From Mesorhizobium sp. (GTDB taxonomy: Bacteria > Pseudomonadota > Alphaproteobacteria > Rhizobiales > Rhizobiaceae), in assembly GCA_004017275.1 (NCBI GenBank), contig SAKE01000009.1, positions 62,001 through 126,000 on the forward strand: DNA of 64,000 nt, in the 5' to 3' direction. A model generated the notes under the pieces. That model searched no databases and was not told where the DNA came from. It was given only the letters and a program-made list of their open reading frames with translations. Within the stretch, counting starts at the first letter, position 1. Each line of letters begins with the position of its first letter. Of this stretch, positions 17,814-26,012 are shown one piece after another. The translations under genes and the position numbers were made by a program.

Positions 17814-18479
17814 ATGTTCTTTCTCAGCGACATGCTGAACAAGAAACTCAATCTGCCGAAGCCATCCGAGGCCCTGCCGGGCCGCGCCAAGGCGATCCCG
17901 ACCGCATCCAGGCACAAGGTCTTGAAAAGACCGCTCAAGGGTCCCTATCCCGATGGGCTGGAGACAGCGATGTTCGGGCTCGGCTGCTTCTGGGGCGCAG
18001 AGCGGCTGTTCTGGCAGATCGAAGGCGTCTGGGTCACGGCGGTCGGCTATGCCGGCGGCTTCACGCCCAATCCGACCTATCAGGAGACCTGCACCGGGCT
18101 CACCGGCCATGCGGAAGTGGTGCTGGTCGTCCACGACCCCAAGATCGTCTCCTATGCCGCGCTTCTGACGCTGTTCTGGGAGAGCCACGACCCGACGCAA
18201 GGCATGCGCCAGGGCAATGATGTCGGCACCACCTACCGCTCCGCGATCTACACATCAGGTGATGCGCAATTGCGGGCGGCAAGCGCCTCGCGCGATGCCT
18301 ATGAGACCTCGCTGCGCGGAGCCGGCCACGGCAGGATCACCACCGAGATCGCGCCGGCGCCTGAATTCTACTTCGCCGAGGGCGATCACCAGCAATATCT
18401 GGCGAAGAACCCTTATGGCACTTGCAACCTCAGGGGCACCGGCGTCGCCTGCGCCATGCCGGCTGCCGCCCCCGTCTGA
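17814..18479 (+). CDS. msrA: MsrA, peptide-methionine (S)-S-oxide reductase
   Basis: MsrA reduces methionine-S-sulfoxide in proteins using thioredoxin. The catalytic motif GCFWGAE is at residues 57-63 with the nucleophile C58; [24 protein letters not shown] and [22 protein letters not shown] follow, and the resolving-cysteine region [10 protein letters not shown] is at the C-terminus. At 221 residues it is the longer type, with about 48 extra N-terminal residues compared with short MsrA enzymes, a feature seen in alphaproteobacteria. A GAGAGAGGG site precedes the ATG. Confidence 0.96.
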   Translation: MFFLSDMLNKKLNLPKPSEALPGRAKAIPTASRHKVLKRPLKGPYPDGLETAMFGLGCFWGAERLFWQIEGVWVTAVGYAGGFTPNPTYQETCTGLTGHAEVVLVVHDPKIVSYAALLTLFWESHDPTQGMRQGNDVGTTYRSAIYTSGDAQLRAASASRDAYETSLRGAGHGRITTEIAPAPEFYFAEGDHQQYLAKNPYGTCNLRGTGVACAMPAAAPV

Positions 18480-18541
18480 AGCCTTGCACGCAACGATCAG
18501 GCTGCCGCGCGGCCTCACCGCGCCATGCTTTTCCAAAAGGT

Positions 18542-18562
18542 CAAAATTCCGCGTGAATTTTG
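18542..18562. promoter_or_regulatory. Perfect palindrome upstream of the BMP gene
   Basis: CAAAATTC-5 bp-GAATTTTG is a perfect 8-bp inverted repeat about 130 bp before the BMP start, in an otherwise GC-rich leader. Its size and symmetry suit a LacI- or GntR-type operator. There is no T tract, so it is not a terminator. The binding protein is not identifiable in this window. Confidence 0.45.
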
Positions 18563-18691
18563 TTTCGGGCCGTGCCAGATTGCCGCCGAGCGGGAGGGGA
18601 ATACACTCCTGGCTGACGTCGCTTGCCTGCCGGTGAACCGGGCGGGCATGCGGTGCGTAACGGAAAAAATAACCGACAGGGTGTGGATCAC

Positions 18692-19681
18692 ATGAAACGT
18701 ATCGTTCTCGGCCTTCTGGCCGCAACCGCAATGGTTCTTCCGGCTTTCGCCGCGGATGTCCAGCCGGCCGTCCTCTATGATCTGGGCGGCAAGTTCGACA
18801 AGTCCTTCAACGAGGCAGCCTACCATGGCGCCGAGAAATTCAAGACCGAGACCGGCGTCGCTTATGTCGAGTTCGAGGTGTCCAATGCCTCGCAGCGCGA
18901 GCAGGCGCTGCGCCGCTTCGCGGAGGACGGTCACAATCCGATCGTCATGGCCGGCTTCGCTTGGGAGGATGCGCTGAAGAAGGTCGCGGCCGAATATCCC
19001 GATCTCAACTTCGCCATCATCGACGATGCCGTCGACCTGCCTAATGTCCGCTCGCTGGTGTTCAAGGAGAACGAAGGCTCCTATCTCGTCGGCATCATGG
19101 CAGCGATGGCCTCGAAGTCGAAGAAGGTCTCCTTCATCGGCGGCATGGACATTCCGCTGATCCGCAAGTTCGAATGCGGCTATGTCGGTGGCGCCAAGGC
19201 AGCCGGTGCGACTGACGTCATCCAGAACATGACCGGTGACACGCCGGCGGCGTGGAACGATCCGGCCAAGGGCGGCGAGATCGCCAAGACGCAGATCGAC
19301 CAGGGCTCCGACGTGGTCTATGCCGCGGCCGGCGGCACCGGCGTCGGCGTGCTGCAGGCGGCGGCTGATGCCGGCAAGCTCGGCATCGGCGTCGATTCCA
19401 ACCAGAACGGCCTGCAGCCCGGCAAGGTGCTGACCTCGATGCTGAAGCGCGTCGACGTTGCCGTCTACAGCGCTTTCATGGACGGCAAGAATGGCACCTT
19501 CAAGGGCGGCCTGCAAAATCTCGGCCTCAAGGAAGGCGGCGTCGACTACGCCATGGACGACAACAACAAGGCGCTGGTGACCGACGAGATGAAGGCGGCG
19601 GTCGAAAAGGCCAAGGCCGACATCATCGCCGGCAAGCTCGAAGTGCACGACTACACCGCTGACAACGCCTGCCCGTATTGA
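18692..19681 (+). CDS. BMP-family substrate-binding lipoprotein-like protein for nucleoside ABC uptake
   Basis: The 329-residue exported protein belongs to the basic membrane protein family (PnrA/Med type), which binds purine and other nucleosides for ABC import. It has a Sec signal peptide (MKRIVLG...VLPAFAA, cleavage near residue 22) without a lipobox cysteine, then the family pattern YDLGGKFDKSFNEAAYHGAE, MAGFAWEDAL, FKENEGSYLVG, FIGGMDIPLIRKFECGY and YAAAGGTGVGVLQAA. Its ATPase and permeases lie at 21.1-24.7 kb on the same strand but after four unrelated genes and a strong terminator, so it is probably expressed separately, perhaps at a higher level. Confidence 0.9.
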   Translation: MKRIVLGLLAATAMVLPAFAADVQPAVLYDLGGKFDKSFNEAAYHGAEKFKTETGVAYVEFEVSNASQREQALRRFAEDGHNPIVMAGFAWEDALKKVAAEYPDLNFAIIDDAVDLPNVRSLVFKENEGSYLVGIMAAMASKSKKVSFIGGMDIPLIRKFECGYVGGAKAAGATDVIQNMTGDTPAAWNDPAKGGEIAKTQIDQGSDVVYAAAGGTGVGVLQAAADAGKLGIGVDSNQNGLQPGKVLTSMLKRVDVAVYSAFMDGKNGTFKGGLQNLGLKEGGVDYAMDDNNKALVTDEMKAAVEKAKADIIAGKLEVHDYTADNACPY

Positions 19682-19707
19682 GCGGCAGCGACGTAAGCCA
19701 TGATCTT

Positions 19708-19740
19708 CAAACCGCCGGGCGCAAGCCCGGCGGTTTTGTC
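19708..19740 (+). terminator. Strong terminator of the BMP gene
   Basis: A perfect 10-bp GC-rich stem (ACCGCCGGGC/GCCCGGCGGT) with a GCAA tetraloop is followed by TTTGTCTTT, 30 bp after the BMP stop. This is a textbook intrinsic terminator and argues that the binding protein is not read through into the rest of the transporter genes. Confidence 0.92.
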
Positions 19741-19759
19741 TTTCCGACGGGCGAAACAG

Positions 19760-20224
19760 ATGCACCAGCCGACAGTCGAACCCTTGGGTGAGCCCGATGT
19801 AGCAGCAGTCGCGCAACTGCGCCTGGCCACCTTTTTCGAAGGAACCGGAAGGACCCTCAGGGAAGACGCGGCAGGGCTTCGCGGCTTGCTCGGCGGTGAC
19901 GGCTTCGAGGCGGCATTCGTGGCCCGGATCGGCGACACGCCGGTCGGGACATGCCTGCTGGTCCGCCACGAACTGGAGCCCGCGCATGATCTGACGCCGT
20001 GGCTGGCCGGGTTGGTTGTCGATGCCGGGTACCGACGCCGAGGCATCGCTACCGCACTGGTCAAGGCAACGGAAGCCCACGCCGCGTCACAGGGCGTCGA
20101 GACGCTCTATCTCTACACGTGGGATGCGCGTGATTTCTACGCAGCGCTTGGCTGGAACACGGTTGAGATCTTTGGCTTGGACGGCGAGCGAATGGCGCTT
20201 ATGTCGCGCCGACTTGGAACATGA
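19760..20224 (+). CDS. GNAT-family N-acetyltransferase
   Basis: The 154-residue product has the GNAT fold. The acetyl-CoA site is LVVDAGYRRRGIATALVKATE (RRRGIA is the Q/RxxGxG/A motif), preceded by the strand PVGTCLLVRHEL and followed by YLYTWDARDFYAALGW. The start is set at 19760 because an upstream in-frame start at 19700 lies inside the BMP terminator. The acceptor is unknown. The palindromic repeat begins right at its stop. Confidence 0.85.
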   Translation: MHQPTVEPLGEPDVAAVAQLRLATFFEGTGRTLREDAAGLRGLLGGDGFEAAFVARIGDTPVGTCLLVRHELEPAHDLTPWLAGLVVDAGYRRRGIATALVKATEAHAASQGVETLYLYTWDARDFYAALGWNTVEIFGLDGERMALMSRRLGT

Positions 20225-20275
20225 TCCCAAAAGGTGGAGTCCTGGTTTTCGGAAAAGACCAGGCAAACAAAGAAC
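20217..20275. repeat. Rhizobial intergenic palindromic repeat (RIME-like), copy 1
   Basis: The stretch from ATGATCCCAAAAGG through the hairpin CCTGGTTTTC/GGAAAAGACCAGG (20241-20263) to CAAACAAAG is the familiar short repeat scattered between genes in Mesorhizobium and other rhizobia, related to RIME elements. It sits between convergent genes, overlapping the GNAT stop and ending at the stop of the anti-sigma-like gene, where its stem could end transcription in both directions. Confidence 0.65.
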
Positions 20276-20668
20276 TTATAACTTGCCCGCCAGATAACCC
20301 AGCGCAAAGGCCACCATCAAACCGGCGGCAACCACAAATCCACGCCGGCCGCCAAGCGTGTGCAGGCCGATGCCATGCGGCCGCTGCGACAAGCTTCGGA
20401 TCACCGTTGGCGATCCGGCATCGCCGAGGTCAGAAGTGCGCATCTGCGGCAGTTCGCCAATGCGCTGCGTGATCTGCTTCCACCGCTCTTCGCCATCAGC
20501 CGGTTCGGCACGGTCGAAGATATGCATCCGCTCGGCAAGCCGCACGACGGCGTCACGGAACGCCGGGTCGATCTCCAGGTCGCGCTCGGCCCGTTCGCGT
20601 TCCATGTCGTTCATCAGGCCGAGCACATAGTCGCCGGCCCGCGCGATGCGATCGCTTTCGCTGGCCAT
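20276..20668 (-). CDS. Anti-sigma-factor-like membrane protein
   Basis: The 130-residue product has an N-terminal helical segment GDYVLGLMNDMERERAERDLEIDPAFRDAVVRLAERM (residues 12-48), which resembles the N-terminus of RskA/ChrR-type anti-sigma factors, and a C-terminal membrane helix (about 110-127, FVVAAGLMVAFALGYLAG). No ECF sigma gene is adjacent, and the zinc-binding HxxxCxxC of ZAS domains is absent. It could be a relic or an orphan anti-sigma, or simply a small membrane protein with this fold. Confidence 0.6.
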   Translation of the reverse strand: MASESDRIARAGDYVLGLMNDMERERAERDLEIDPAFRDAVVRLAERMHIFDRAEPADGEERWKQITQRIGELPQMRTSDLGDAGSPTVIRSLSQRPHGIGLHTLGGRRGFVVAAGLMVAFALGYLAGKL

Positions 20669-20687
20669 GGCTCCCCTCCCCTTTTCC

Positions 20688-20897
20688 TCACCAGTGCGGC
20701 GGCTTGGTTACCGGTACGTCCGGCGCCGCCTGCTCCTCCAGCGCCAGGAAGCGATCCGTCAGCGCGTCGAGCTTGCGCTGCATGCGCTCGATCACCTTCC
20801 ACTGCTCGGCGATCTGGCCGGACAGTTCCTCGATGGTTTTCTCCTGTTCGGCGGCGCGGATCTCCAACGTCGTCAGCCGGTCGGCGGGCATGATCAT
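20688..20897 (-). CDS. slyX: SlyX family protein
   Basis: The 69-residue product is a short coiled coil with the SlyX pattern: LEIRAAEQEKTIEELSGQIAEQWKVIERMQRKLDALTDR, then a proline-rich tail ending in KPPHW, the typical SlyX C-terminus. I start it at the ATG at 20897, 5 bp after a GGGA site; a second ATG at 20891 is possible. SlyX proteins are widespread but have no defined function. It lies 19 bp upstream of the anti-sigma-like gene and may be co-transcribed with it. Confidence 0.88.
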   Translation of the reverse strand: MIMPADRLTTLEIRAAEQEKTIEELSGQIAEQWKVIERMQRKLDALTDRFLALEEQAAPDVPVTKPPHW

Positions 20898-21091
20898 TCG
20901 AATCCCTAGTCTCGCGTCCAGCGAATTTGAGCTTCGCCATATTAGCGAATGTGAACGCCCCGGCCACGTTGCAAATTGACAAGCGCACCGGGATTTGTCG
21001 AGAGTGAGCCCGGCTCCGGCAATTGGCATGGGCGGAGCGTCATGCTAGGCGTTTTGACCAAGCGATAAAAAATAAGAGTGGGACAGGCTGC

Positions 21092-22624
21092 ATGGCGCAA
21101 GCCGCAATCGAGCTGATCGGCATCAACAAGAGTTTTGGTGCGGTGCGCGCCAACCGCGACATCAATCTTGAGATCGCGCGCGGCACCATCCACGGCATCG
21201 TCGGCGAGAACGGCGCCGGCAAGTCGACGCTGATGTCGATCCTCTACGGCTTCTACCAGGCCGACAGCGGCGAGATCCGCGTCGGCGGCCAGCAGGCCTC
21301 GATCAAGACGCCCAATGACGCGATCGCGCTCGGCATCGGCATGGTGCATCAGCACTTCATGCTGGTCGACAATTTCACGGTGCTGGAGAACGTCATCCTC
21401 GGCGCCGAAAGCGATGCGCTGCTGAAGAAGAGCATCGCCAAGGCGCGCTCCGAGCTGGAGCGGCTTGAGCGCGAATACGGGCTGGAAGTCGACCCCGATG
21501 CGATCATCGAGGAACTGCCGGTCGGCCTGCAGCAGCGTGTCGAAATCCTGAAGGCGCTCTATCGCGGCGCCGAGATCCTGATCCTCGACGAGCCGACGGG
21601 CGTTTTGACGCCGGCCGAGGCCGACCATCTGTTCCGCATCCTCAAGCAGTTGAAGGACCAGGGCAAGACGGTGGTGCTGATCACCCACAAACTGCGTGAG
21701 ATCATGGCAATCACCGACACGGTGTCGGTCATGCGCCAGGGCACGATGGTGGCAACCCGCGAGACCAGGAAGACCACGGTCGAGGAATTGGCCGAGCTGA
21801 TGGTCGGTCGGCGCGTGCTCTTGCGGGTCGAGAAGGGCGAGGCGGAGGCCGGCAACGTCAAGCTCGCGGTCAAGAACCTGACGGTGAAGGACACGCGCGG
21901 CGTCACCATGGTCGACGACATTTCCTTCGACATCAGGGCCGGCGAGATCGTTGGCATCGCCGGTGTCGCCGGCAACGGACAATCCGAACTGCTCGAGGCA
22001 ATTTCCGGCATCCGACGCGCCGTCTCCGGCTCGGTCATGCTCGACGGCAAGCCGATCGACCTGACCGGTGCGGCCGATCCCGGCGAATTGCGCGACCGCG
22101 GCCTGGCGCATGTGCCGGAGGACCGCCATCACGTCGGGCTCGTGCTGGCCTTCGAGGAGAACGAGAATTCCATCCTCGGCTATCACGACGACCCCCGCTA
22201 TTTGAAGGGGCCATTCCTTAACATCGATGCCATCCGCAATGATGCCAAGGACAAGATCGCGAAATACGATATCCGCCCGGCCGACTGCCGGTTGAAGACC
22301 GCCAATTTCTCCGGCGGCAACCAGCAGAAGATCGTGCTCGCGCGGGAAATGGAACAAGACCCGGGTGTTCTCATCGTCGGCCAGCCGACGCGCGGCGTTG
22401 ATGTCGGCGCCATCGAATTCATCCACAAGCGCCTGATTGCCATGCGCGACCAGGGCAAAGCGGTGCTGGTGGTTTCTGTCGAGCTCGACGAGATCCGCTC
22501 GCTGTCCGACCGCATCCTGGTGATGTTTTCCGGCCGCATCGTCGGCGAGCGCGGTCCGGAAGCGACCGAAGGCGAACTTGGCCTGCTGATGGCCGGCGTC
22601 GACCATCAGGAGGCCGCACTTTGA
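21092..22624 (+). CDS. ABC transporter ATP-binding protein, double cassette, for nucleosides
   Basis: The 510-residue protein carries two ABC cassettes, as in simple-sugar and nucleoside (YufO/NupA-like) importers. Cassette 1 has Walker A GENGAGKST (38-46), a signature-like LPVGLQQRVEI and Walker B ILILDEPTG. Cassette 2 has the degenerate Walker A GVAGNGQSELL, the signature FSGGNQQKI and a Walker B ending in VGQPTRGVD, where the glutamate is replaced by glutamine. The asymmetry is usual in this family. It overlaps the first permease by 4 bp and heads the transporter operon. Confidence 0.94.
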   Translation: MAQAAIELIGINKSFGAVRANRDINLEIARGTIHGIVGENGAGKSTLMSILYGFYQADSGEIRVGGQQASIKTPNDAIALGIGMVHQHFMLVDNFTVLENVILGAESDALLKKSIAKARSELERLEREYGLEVDPDAIIEELPVGLQQRVEILKALYRGAEILILDEPTGVLTPAEADHLFRILKQLKDQGKTVVLITHKLREIMAITDTVSVMRQGTMVATRETRKTTVEELAELMVGRRVLLRVEKGEAEAGNVKLAVKNLTVKDTRGVTMVDDISFDIRAGEIVGIAGVAGNGQSELLEAISGIRRAVSGSVMLDGKPIDLTGAADPGELRDRGLAHVPEDRHHVGLVLAFEENENSILGYHDDPRYLKGPFLNIDAIRNDAKDKIAKYDIRPADCRLKTANFSGGNQQKIVLAREMEQDPGVLIVGQPTRGVDVGAIEFIHKRLIAMRDQGKAVLVVSVELDEIRSLSDRILVMFSGRIVGERGPEATEGELGLLMAGVDHQEAAL

Positions 22625-23760
22625 GCACGCCTTACGCCAAACTGCCGGCCTGGGCCGACTATGGCTTGATCCCGCTGATCAACCTGTTCGTCGCCTTCGT
22701 CGTTGCCGGCTTCGTCGTCGTTCTGGTCGGCGAGAACCCGTTCCGCGCCGCAATCATCCTGGTCGAAGGCGCCTTCGGCAAGGGCACAGGCATTGCCTTC
22801 ACCCTGTTCTATGCCACCACGTTCATATTCACCGGACTTTCGGTGGCCGTGGCGGCGCATTGCGGCCTGTTCAACATCGGCACCGAGGGACAGGCCTACA
22901 TCGCCGGCCTTGGCATCGCCGTCGTCTGCCTGAGCTTCGACAGTACACTGCCATGGTGGCTGACCTTCCCGCTGGCGATTGTCGCTGCGGCGGTCGTGGG
23001 CGCCTTGTGGGCGCTGATCCCCGCCTATCTGCAGGCCAAGCGCGGCTCGCACATCGTCATCACCACCATCATGTTCAACTTCATCGCCGCCTCGATCATG
23101 GTTTACCTGCTGGTCGGCCCGTTGAAGCCGGCGGCCTCGCAAGCGCCGCAGACGCGCAACTTTCTCGCCGGCGCGGAATTGCCGAAGCTCAACTGGATCA
23201 TCGAGCTGTTCGGCGCCAAGATCCGCTCGGCGCCGCTCAACGTCACCTTCCTGCTGGCGCTGGCCATGGCTTTCCTGGTCTGGCTGCTGATCTGGCGCAC
23301 CAAGCTCGGCTACGAGATGCGTACCTACGGTCACAGCCCGAAGGCGGCACGCTATGCCGGCATTTCCGAGACCCGCATCATCATCACCGCCATGATGATC
23401 TCGGGCGCGCTGGCCGGTATGATGGCGCTCAACCCGGTGATGGGCGACCAGCACAATGTCGCCATCGACTTCGTTTCCGGCGCCGGTTTCGTCGGCATCG
23501 CGGTGGCGCTGATGGGCCGCCTCCACCCGGTCGGCATCGTGCTGGCGGCGATCCTGTTCGGCATGCTCTACCAGGGCGGCGCCGAACTCGCCTTCGAGAT
23601 GCCGGCGATCAGCCGCGATATGATCGTTATCATCCAGGGCCTGGTGATCCTGTTTGCCGGTGCGCTCGAGCACATGTTCCGGCCCTACATCCAGGCGCTG
23701 TTCGCCTCTCTCAGTCCGCGATCGGTCGGCATGGAAGCGGTCAAGGGGAAGGGTGCCTGA
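22621..23760 (+). CDS. ABC transporter permease 1 (BMP-type nucleoside importer)
   Basis: The 379-residue inner-membrane permease belongs to the branched-chain amino acid/sugar permease family (BPD_transp_2), as in NupP/YufP. Ten or so hydrophobic segments are present and the conserved FNIGTEGQAYIAGL and GFVGIAVALMGRLHP motifs are visible. The start is TTG at 22621, overlapping the ATPase stop, and is supported by an AGGAGG site 8 bp upstream. The next permease starts 1 bp after its stop. Confidence 0.92.
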   Translation: MSTPYAKLPAWADYGLIPLINLFVAFVVAGFVVVLVGENPFRAAIILVEGAFGKGTGIAFTLFYATTFIFTGLSVAVAAHCGLFNIGTEGQAYIAGLGIAVVCLSFDSTLPWWLTFPLAIVAAAVVGALWALIPAYLQAKRGSHIVITTIMFNFIAASIMVYLLVGPLKPAASQAPQTRNFLAGAELPKLNWIIELFGAKIRSAPLNVTFLLALAMAFLVWLLIWRTKLGYEMRTYGHSPKAARYAGISETRIIITAMMISGALAGMMALNPVMGDQHNVAIDFVSGAGFVGIAVALMGRLHPVGIVLAAILFGMLYQGGAELAFEMPAISRDMIVIIQGLVILFAGALEHMFRPYIQALFASLSPRSVGMEAVKGKGA

Positions 23761-23761
23761 G

Positions 23762-24733
23762 ATGGATGTGTTCAACGCAATCGTCCAGACACTGGACTCC
23801 ACCATCCGCCTCTCGGTGCCGCTGCTGCTCGCCTGCCTCGCCGGCCTCTATTCGGAACGCGCCGGCATCTTCGACATCGGCCTCGAAGGCAAGATGCTGG
23901 TCGGCGCCTTTGCCGGTGCGGCTGCCGCTTCCGTGTTCCATTCGGCCTTTCTCGGCCTCGGCATGGCGATCCTGATCTCGGTCGCGTTTGCCATGATCCA
24001 CGGCTTTGCCTCGATCACCCATCGCGGCAACCAGATCGTCTCCGGCGTGGCGATCAATTTCATCGCCGCCGGCTCAACCATCATTCTCGGCCAGGCGTGG
24101 TTCCAGCAGGGCGGGCGCACGCCGGCACTGCAACCGGGCGAGCGCTTCGAGGCCATCACCCTGCCGGGCGCCGACGCCATCCGCGAGGTGCCTATCCTCG
24201 GACCGATCTATGCCGAGCTCCTGTCGGGCCACTCGATCCTGGTCTATCTCGCCTTCCTGATGGTGCCGTTCACCTGGTGGGTGCTGTTTCGCACCCGCTT
24301 TGGCCTGCGCCTGCGCGCCGTCGGCGAGAACCCGGCTGCCGTCGACACCGCCGGCATTTCCGTCGCCTGGCTGCGCTACCGGGCGCTGATCTGCACCGGC
24401 ATGCTCACCGGTATTGCCGGCGCCTACCTGTCGATGGTCCAAAATGGCGGTTTCGTGAAGGACATGACCGCCGGCAAGGGCTACATCGCGCTGGCAGCCC
24501 TGATCTTCGCCAAGTGGAAGCCGGTCAACGCCATGTTCGCCTGTCTGCTGTTCGGCTTCCTCGACGCGCTGTCGATCCGCCTGCAAGGCTCGCCGCTGCC
24601 CATCATCGGCAAGGTGCCGGTACAGTTCATGCAGGCGCTGCCCTACATCCTCACCGTCATCCTGCTTGCCGGCTTCATCGGCAAGGCCATCCCGCCCCGC
24701 GCCGGCGGCGTGCCCTACGTCAAGGAACGCTGA
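23762..24733 (+). CDS. ABC transporter permease 2 (BMP-type nucleoside importer)
   Basis: The 323-residue partner permease (NupQ/YufQ-like) has ERAGIFDIGLEGKMLVGAFAGA near the N-terminus, matching the FNIGTEG motif of its partner, then GNQIVSGVAINFIAAG and AVGENPAAVDTAGISVAWLR. Eight to nine membrane segments are seen. It follows permease 1 by 1 bp. With the BMP protein and the double ATPase it forms a nucleoside importer; the salvage enzymes downstream support this. Confidence 0.92.
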   Translation: MDVFNAIVQTLDSTIRLSVPLLLACLAGLYSERAGIFDIGLEGKMLVGAFAGAAAASVFHSAFLGLGMAILISVAFAMIHGFASITHRGNQIVSGVAINFIAAGSTIILGQAWFQQGGRTPALQPGERFEAITLPGADAIREVPILGPIYAELLSGHSILVYLAFLMVPFTWWVLFRTRFGLRLRAVGENPAAVDTAGISVAWLRYRALICTGMLTGIAGAYLSMVQNGGFVKDMTAGKGYIALAALIFAKWKPVNAMFACLLFGFLDALSIRLQGSPLPIIGKVPVQFMQALPYILTVILLAGFIGKAIPPRAGGVPYVKER

Positions 24734-24746
24734 GGTCGAAGCGCTG

Positions 24747-24768
24747 CCTGGCGCAAGCGCCGGGTTTT
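24747..24768 (+). terminator. Hairpin with T tract between permease 2 and cdd
   Basis: CCTGGCG-CAAG-CGCCGGG forms a 7-bp stem (one G-U) followed by TTTTG. It lies inside the putative operon between the transporter and cytidine deaminase. It may act as a partial terminator or only as an mRNA-processing hairpin that sets transporter and enzyme levels apart. Confidence 0.5.
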
Positions 24769-24796
24769 GAACACGATCATCGGAGAGAACATTTGA

Positions 24797-25189
24797 ATGT
24801 CGCATGATCTGTTCGAAGCAGCCAAGGCCGCCATGGCCAAGGCCTATGCGCCCTATTCGAAGTTTCCGGTGGGTGCTGCCTTGCGCACCGAGGACGGACG
24901 CGTCTTTACCGGCGCCAACATCGAGGTCGCCTCCTATCCGGAAGGCTGGTGCGCCGAAACCACGGCGCTCGGCCACTACATCATGGGCGGCGGCGGCAAG
25001 ATCGTGGAAATCGCCGTTCTTGCCGAGCGCATGGCCAAATGCTCGCCTTGCGGCGGCTGCCGGCAGCGGCTGGCCGAATTCTGCCGACCCGAAACCAAGC
25101 TCTATCTCTGCGACAATACGGGCGTGGCCGAGACCGTGACCATGGGTGACATGCTGCCCTACGGCTTCCGCGGCGATATCTTGAAATGA
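24797..25189 (+). CDS. cdd: Cytidine deaminase
   Basis: The 130-residue enzyme converts cytidine and deoxycytidine to uridine and deoxyuridine. The zinc site is complete: C52-A-E54 in GWCAETTA and C85/C88 in SPCGGCRQ, with E54 as proton shuttle. The N-terminal YAPYSKFPVGAALRTEDG is typical of the short tetrameric class. It is followed by purine nucleoside phosphorylase 13 bp later. Confidence 0.96.
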   Translation: MSHDLFEAAKAAMAKAYAPYSKFPVGAALRTEDGRVFTGANIEVASYPEGWCAETTALGHYIMGGGGKIVEIAVLAERMAKCSPCGGCRQRLAEFCRPETKLYLCDNTGVAETVTMGDMLPYGFRGDILK

Positions 25190-25202
25190 AGAGCGAGCTG
25201 CG

Positions 25203-26012
25203 ATGACGGAAAAAGCGCTGGATCATCTCATCGAACGGCTGGACGGCCTGGCGCCGTTGACAGCACTGGTGCTGGGGTCGGGCCTGGGCGGATTGGTCGA
25301 CCAGATCGAGGACGCGATCCGCATCTCCTATGCCGACCTGCCAGGCTTTCCCAGAAGCGGCGTCAGCGGCCATGCCGGCGAAGTGGTGGCGGGGCTGTTT
25401 GCCGGGGTGCCGGTGCTGATGCTGTCCGGCCGCGCCCATTATTACGAGCACGGCAATGCGGCGGCGATGCGCCCGGTGCTGGAAGTGCTTGCCGGCATCG
25501 GCATCACGAAACTGATCCTCACCAATGCCGCTGGCTCGGTCGATCCGGACATGCCGCCGGGTTCGGTGATGCTGATATCGGACCACATCAATTTCTCGGG
25601 CACCAATCCGCTGATCGGCGAGCCCAGCGACCGCCGCTTCGTCGGCCTGACCGAAGCCTACGATGCCGGCATCCGCAAGGCGATCGAACGGGCGGCAAAA
25701 GCCACCGGCACCACACTGCACAAGGGCGTCTACATGTGGTTCTCCGGCCCATGCTTCGAAACACCGGCCGAAATCCGCATGGCGCGCATCATGGGCGCCA
25801 ATGCGGTCGGCATGTCGACCGTACCGGAGGTCATTCTCGCCCGTTTCCTCGGACTGCGCGTCGCCGCTTGCTCGGTCATCACCAATCTGGCGGCCGGCAT
25901 GACCGGGGCCGAGCTTTCGCACCAGGAGACCAAGGACATGGCGCCGGTCGGCGGCGCGCGGCTGGCAACCATCCTGCAGCGCGTGTTCCGCGACGGATTG
26001 CTGGAAAGCTGA
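25203..26012 (+). CDS. Purine nucleoside phosphorylase (trimeric class)
   Basis: The 269-residue enzyme splits purine nucleosides with phosphate to base and ribose-1-phosphate. Class II (trimeric, PunA-type) features are GSGLGGLVD near the N-terminus, SGRAHYYEHGN, LTNAAGSVDP, WFSGPCFETPAEIRM and GANAVGMSTVPEVILA. The stop overlaps the deoA start by one base (TGATG). It belongs to the nucleoside salvage operon. Confidence 0.94.
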   Translation: MTEKALDHLIERLDGLAPLTALVLGSGLGGLVDQIEDAIRISYADLPGFPRSGVSGHAGEVVAGLFAGVPVLMLSGRAHYYEHGNAAAMRPVLEVLAGIGITKLILTNAAGSVDPDMPPGSVMLISDHINFSGTNPLIGEPSDRRFVGLTEAYDAGIRKAIERAAKATGTTLHKGVYMWFSGPCFETPAEIRMARIMGANAVGMSTVPEVILARFLGLRVAACSVITNLAAGMTGAELSHQETKDMAPVGGARLATILQRVFRDGLLES

